Source: Candidatus Poribacteria bacterium
Lineage (GTDB): Bacteria > Poribacteria > WGA-4E > WGA-3G
NCBI GenBank assembly: GCA_009845505.1
Contig: VXZL01000079.1
Coordinates: 1-9,593 of the forward strand
Length of the DNA stretch: 9,593 nt
Direction of reading: 5' to 3'
Numbering within the stretch: position 1 is the first letter of the stretch; every line of letters starts with the position of its first letter. Below the pieces are notes generated by a model, which had not been told where the DNA came from, did no database searches, and saw only the letters and a program-made list of their open reading frames with translations. The translations under genes were made by a program, and so were the position numbers. Of this stretch, positions 6,303 to 9,593 are shown in pieces.

Positions 6303-8243
6303 CTATGCCTGTGAGTGCCGTGGGTGCAATCTTCGGACGTTCCCGTCTCGGATTGTGAGGTTTTGACTATCGCAGTACTCTAAAAACGGCACCGCATATT
6401 TTCGAGATGTTTCTGCGATTTCGCGGAATTCCGCAACAGTTATTATATCATTTTCGCGGAGATACGTAATTAATAATTCCTGCACCGCTTTGAGGGCGAC
6501 ACTATGAATGAAAAGATCATCGGCTATCCTAACGAATCGCCCCAAGCGAAGAAGCGCGTAAAAGGTTGATTCAAGGACTTTCGGTGTATATTCGGGCAAT
6601 CGCGTGCTAAGTTCCTTGAGTGTGGGTGTATGGATACCTGCTTCTAAGAATAATTTCTCTAACGTCTCCTTGGCGGTCTCTTCCTCTTGGGAGAACTGAA
6701 TTTCATGGGAGGCAAGACGTAAGAGATTACCATCTTTAACGAGTTGACGCTCCGCAGTGAGTTGATTCTCCAATTTCTCAAAGCCAGTTTCGTCCAATCC
6801 AACCTCACTACGAAGCTGTGTGGCGTTTTGTCCGGGGAGAAGAGGTTGTGCTTCATGGAAATCTGCTAATGCGTTTAATAATTTTTCTTTCGTTTTTGCA
6901 GTGCGTGGGGCATCGGAGACTAAAGGGTTCCTGCCAGATTTGTCCCAACGCACAATTTTCCTATCGGCTTCTAAGCTGCCTAAAATGGCTTTCACATGCT
7001 GCTGTGAATGTGGAAGATAGTAGTGGAGGAAGGACTCCGGGACGCAAAACGTCTTGCTATTTTCCAGAACGGTGTTAACTACTTGGGCATTATCAGCCTC
7101 TTCCCATTGTGCTAAAGTGGTTATGGTTTCCGGTGTAAACCGTTTGTGCTTAGGCGCGAAGGGGTTGATAACCTCGCCCCCGCCGACGGTATATTGCGCT
7201 GAGAAGTCTCTCAAGATAATCCGATCTCCCCTAAACGTTAGAATCGGTTGTTCTAAACGGAGTTGCGCTTGCACGGTATCTCCCGGTAGAATTGCCTCGT
7301 CAACCAACAGGATCAATCGGCAGAATATCTCACGGGTCCCGATATACGCACGGAGACGGCTCCAATGTTCCAATATTCTTGGAAAGGAGGACAGCACTCG
7401 CAATGACACGTCGATGTTGTTAGTTACCTGAGAAAACTCGGTTGGGCAGAGAACATCGCCGCGTTGAATATTTTGAACAGAGGTGCCTGACAGGTTGAGT
7501 GCTGTTCTTTGACCTGCTTGGGCAACGGATGCTGGTTCGTTATGCACCTGTATACCCCGCACCCGGACTGGATCTCCTTGCGGTAGAATTACCATTCGCT
7601 GGTCGCGGTTGATGGAACCTCCAATAAGCGTCCCGGTGACAACGATGCCAAATCCTTGAACCGTAAAAACCCGGTCAACATAGAGTCGTGGGATTCCATC
7701 ACTTTCCTCAACTTTTGTTGCGAGTGTTACTTGTTCAACAATCGTCTGCTTTAGGGTATCAATACCCGCACCGGTTATTGAGGAGACGCTAACGGTGGGA
7801 ATCCCTTCGAGGCTTGTTCCGACAAGCATTTCCTGTGTCATTTCTGTGGCTTCCGCCAATTCGTCCGCCGTTGCCAAATCCGATTTCGTCATGACGAGAA
7901 TGCCGTTTGAAATGCCTAACAGATCCAGGATTGCTAAGTGTTCAAGTGTTTGTTCTTGGACCCCTTCCTTCGCGTCTACCACAAAGAGGACGATATCCAT
8001 ACCGTAAGCACCGGAGAGCATACTTCGGATAAATTTCTCGTGTCCGGGGACATCGACGATCCCAGCCCGTGAGTTATCGGGCAAATCGAAGTAAGCGAAA
8101 CCTAATTCGATGGACAGCCCGCGTTCGCGTTCCTCCTTGAGTCGGTCTGTCTCCATGCCGGTAAGTGTGCCAATTAGGGCAGTTTTCCCGTGGTCCACGT
8201 GTCCGGCTGTTCCGATGATGAGATGTCGTCTGTCTTGATGCAT
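6303..8243 (-). CDS. selB: selenocysteine-specific translation elongation factor SelB
   Basis: SelB is a GTPase that carries Sec-tRNA-Sec to the ribosome and binds the SECIS hairpin of selenoprotein mRNAs. The 646 residues are of normal bacterial length. G domain: GHVDHGKT (14-21), the switch region RGLSIELGFA (41-50), DVPGHEKF (64-71), TKSD (119-122, with the Thr that SelB often shows in place of Asn of NKxD) and the SSITGAG loop (154-160). EF-Tu-like domains 2 and 3 follow to about 360. The C-terminal part is a run of winged-helix domains. The last (about 595-640) has the conserved TVAEFREIAETSRKYAVP stretch and RDGNVRRL that contact SECIS RNA in the family. The start ATG has no clear ribosome binding site. 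The tRNA-Sec gene follows directly; selA, selD and any selenoprotein gene must lie outside the window. Confidence 0.97.
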   Translation of the reverse strand: MHQDRRHLIIGTAGHVDHGKTALIGTLTGMETDRLKEERERGLSIELGFAYFDLPDNSRAGIVDVPGHEKFIRSMLSGAYGMDIVLFVVDAKEGVQEQTLEHLAILDLLGISNGILVMTKSDLATADELAEATEMTQEMLVGTSLEGIPTVSVSSITGAGIDTLKQTIVEQVTLATKVEESDGIPRLYVDRVFTVQGFGIVVTGTLIGGSINRDQRMVILPQGDPVRVRGIQVHNEPASVAQAGQRTALNLSGTSVQNIQRGDVLCPTEFSQVTNNIDVSLRVLSSFPRILEHWSRLRAYIGTREIFCRLILLVDEAILPGDTVQAQLRLEQPILTFRGDRIILRDFSAQYTVGGGEVINPFAPKHKRFTPETITTLAQWEEADNAQVVNTVLENSKTFCVPESFLHYYLPHSQQHVKAILGSLEADRKIVRWDKSGRNPLVSDAPRTAKTKEKLLNALADFHEAQPLLPGQNATQLRSEVGLDETGFEKLENQLTAERQLVKDGNLLRLASHEIQFSQEEETAKETLEKLFLEAGIHTPTLKELSTRLPEYTPKVLESTFYALLRLGRFVRIADDLFIHSVALKAVQELLITYLRENDIITVAEFREIAETSRKYAVPFLEYCDSQNLTIRDGNVRRLHPRHSQA

Positions 8244-8332
8244 CAGTTTTTTTATCGTTGTCAGTTGTTGGTTATTGATTATCGGTTTTTTCTCGTAGAA
8301 TTTACAATTACTTAGATACTATTGACAACTCT
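8244..8332. repeat. lepB-selB spacer with degenerate TTATC/GTTG repeats
   Basis: The 89-base spacer has loosely repeated units (GTTGTCAG, GTTGTTGG, TTATTGAT, TTATCGGT at about 8254-8287) like those in the 851-941 and 2784-2964 spacers. No strong hairpin or T-run terminator is visible. Confidence 0.4.
8301..8328 (-). promoter_or_regulatory. weak candidate promoter for the selB-tRNA-Sec-lipA cluster
   Basis: On the minus strand TTGTCA (8328-8323, five of six to TTGACA) is followed after 16 bases by TGTAAA (8306-8301, four of six to TATAAT), about 60 bases before the selB ATG. The -35 lies just after the lepB stop. The AT-rich context makes a chance match possible. Confidence 0.22.
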
Positions 8333-9103
8333 TTAAGGATGTCCATGAATGATTTTACCGATTCGGTTGAACCTGACATTCCCTACCAGTTTCCACACTT
8401 GCCAGAGTTTCGCCGGTCGTGCATCAAATGACCAATACACCATAAACGCTTGCCCTTTGATGTCGTTTATATCTACTGGTCCCCAAGAGCGGCTGTCGCT
8501 GCTCTGGTCTCTGTTATCACCCATTGCGAAGACTGTGCCTTTCGGAATAGTAAACGGTTTCCCTTCTGGGAATTTACGACTAAATTGGCTTGCTGTTAAA
8601 GTGTAATCCGAAAATGCTTCGTTATCAGGCAGATATTCCGGTTGCCGAAACGGCGGGAAATTACCTTTTCTAAAGTGGCTGAAGGACATGTATTTCGTAT
8701 AGTGACTGTCATCAACTGCTTTGCCGTTTACATAAAGTGTATTACTGCGGGTTTCAACGGTATCGCCTTCAACGGCTACGATGCGTTTAATGAAATTGCG
8801 TTCTCGGTCGTGAGGCGGGATGAAAACGAAAACGTCACCGCGCGCGGGCTTATGGAAATCAAAGACCTTGATACTCGTGCCAGGAATTTTAACCCCATAA
8901 ATGAACTTGCAAACAAGAATTCGATCTCCGATCAGGAGTGTATCTTCCATCGAACCTGAAGGGATCTTGAAGGCTTCGACAACAAAAGGACGTATGAATC
9001 CAAAAACAAGAATCAGCGCGACGACGATAACTTGCGTATATTCCCATACGACGGTCTGCCGAAATTTCTGCCATTTAGATAGCTGGGTGTCGTTGTTATT
9101 CAT
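8333..9103 (-). CDS. lepB: signal peptidase I, second tandem copy
   Basis: This inner-membrane serine protease removes signal peptides from exported proteins. The 256 residues have one N-terminal membrane segment (about 22-44) and then the periplasmic catalytic domain: IPSGSMEDTL (47-56) with nucleophile Ser51, IKRIVAVEGD (105-114) with general-base Lys106, and GDNRDQSSDSRSWGPV (195-210). An insertion between the Lys and GDNRD boxes (about 127-190) contains FPPFRQPEYLP, which the upstream paralogue shares. By hand alignment the two copies are about 70% identical over some 140 residues. The start ATG lacks an adjacent ribosome binding site. AAAGGAG lies 35 bases upstream, and the frame is open back to an ATT codon 11 bases from it, so a non-standard start cannot be excluded. 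A 49-base spacer separates it from the first copy, which suggests co-transcription. Confidence 0.95.
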   Translation of the reverse strand: MNNNDTQLSKWQKFRQTVVWEYTQVIVVALILVFGFIRPFVVEAFKIPSGSMEDTLLIGDRILVCKFIYGVKIPGTSIKVFDFHKPARGDVFVFIPPHDRERNFIKRIVAVEGDTVETRSNTLYVNGKAVDDSHYTKYMSFSHFRKGNFPPFRQPEYLPDNEAFSDYTLTASQFSRKFPEGKPFTIPKGTVFAMGDNRDQSSDSRSWGPVDINDIKGQAFMVYWSFDARPAKLWQVWKLVGNVRFNRIGKIIHGHP

Positions 9104-9152
9104 AATATGTGTAAAGTCGCTATGAATAGAAAAGCGTTCTCCTTTGCTCGGT

Positions 9153-9593
9153 TTAGTTCACCTTGAACGAATCCGCGTGCGATGGGATAAGTTTGCCGAT
9201 TCGGTTGAACCGAATATTGCCTATCATCTTCCAGACTTCCCACGGTTTTACAGGGCGATTGTTGACCGAAAACATCACCAGAAAAGCCTGTCCCTTAATA
9301 TCATCTACTGAGACAGGTCCCCATGTGCGGCTATCACTGCTCTGGTCGCGATTGTCGCCCATTGCGAAGACCATGCCTTTCGGGACAGTGAACGGTTTGC
9401 CTTCTGGGAATTTACGACTAAACTGGCTTTCTGTCAAGGCATAATTGTCATAATTTTCGCCATTGGGGAGATATTCAGGTTGCCGAAATGGTGGAAAATC
9501 CCTTCTAAAGTGGTCAAATGGTAAGTATTTCGCATAACTGCTATCGTCAACGGTTTCGCCGTTCACGTAAAGCGTATCCCCACGGGTTTCAAC
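9153..9593 (-). CDS. lepB: signal peptidase I, first tandem copy (N-terminal part outside window)
   Basis: The reading frame is open from the window edge to a TAA stop and gives 146 C-terminal residues beginning VETRGDTLYVNG. The membrane segment and the catalytic Ser and Lys boxes lie beyond the edge and cannot be checked. The visible part has GDNRDQSSDSRTWGPV and the same FPPFRQPEYLP insertion as the downstream copy, so the two are tandem paralogues. The C terminus ends in a divergent HADSFKVN tail. A GTG at 9566-9564 lies within the conserved LYVNG strand and is not the real start. The visible portion has no frameshift or stop. Confidence 0.93.
   Translation of the reverse strand, partial: VETRGDTLYVNGETVDDSSYAKYLPFDHFRRDFPPFRQPEYLPNGENYDNYALTESQFSRKFPEGKPFTVPKGMVFAMGDNRDQSSDSRTWGPVSVDDIKGQAFLVMFSVNNRPVKPWEVWKMIGNIRFNRIGKLIPSHADSFKVN

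Noticed and set aside
6066..6314. Plus-strand ORF of 82 codons across the tRNA region (contains GGSRTHLS)
   Set aside because: It is the antisense of tRNA-Sec and the start of lipA; GGSRTH-type peptides are a known artefact of translating antisense tRNA.
7054..7431. Plus-strand ORF of 125 codons inside selB
   Set aside because: It lies wholly antisense to a well-conserved selB region, with no motif or start context of its own.

Overview
The window holds eight protein genes and one tRNA gene, all on the minus strand, so transcription runs from high to low coordinates. The right-hand gene runs off the window edge. The envelope genes (PQQ dehydrogenase, c-type cytochrome, secreted binding protein, signal peptidases) indicate a diderm with a periplasm. 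The organism decodes UGA as selenocysteine. The cytochrome's second domain resembles a haem-domain type common in Planctomycetes, Verrucomicrobia and related uncultured phyla. Together with the degenerate TTAGC/TTATC-type spacer repeats, this suggests an uncultured lineage such as Candidatus Poribacteria; that placement is an impression from recall, not a demonstrated assignment.

Layout in transcription order: (1) 9593-8333, two tandem type I signal peptidase genes (lepB), the first cut by the window edge. (2) 8243-5261, selB (Sec-specific elongation factor), the UGA-decoding tRNA-Sec gene with encoded CCA, and lipA (lipoyl synthase), tightly packed. (3) 5260-4696, a 565-base gene-free region with 9-mer tandem repeats, inverted copies of the same motif, a roughly 100-base spaced duplication and a candidate promoter for the next gene. 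(4) 4695-942, a PQQ-dependent alcohol dehydrogenase, an MxaJ/XoxJ-like periplasmic binding protein (GTG start) and a dihaem cytochrome c that overlaps it by four bases. This order matches the F-J-G order of methanol dehydrogenase operons. (5) 850-53, dapB of the lysine/diaminopimelate pathway.

The most interesting part is region 4. The dehydrogenase has Asp-Trp-Asp at residues 327-329, and the second Asp is the residue that separates lanthanide-dependent (XoxF-type) from calcium-dependent enzymes. Its likely partners are a quinoprotein-associated binding protein and an unusual dihaem cytochrome that could take the electrons. A nested imperfect palindrome of about 117 bases lies between the dehydrogenase gene and the other two and could set their relative expression. 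The selB/tRNA-Sec pair shows that the organism makes selenoproteins, although none is encoded in this window.
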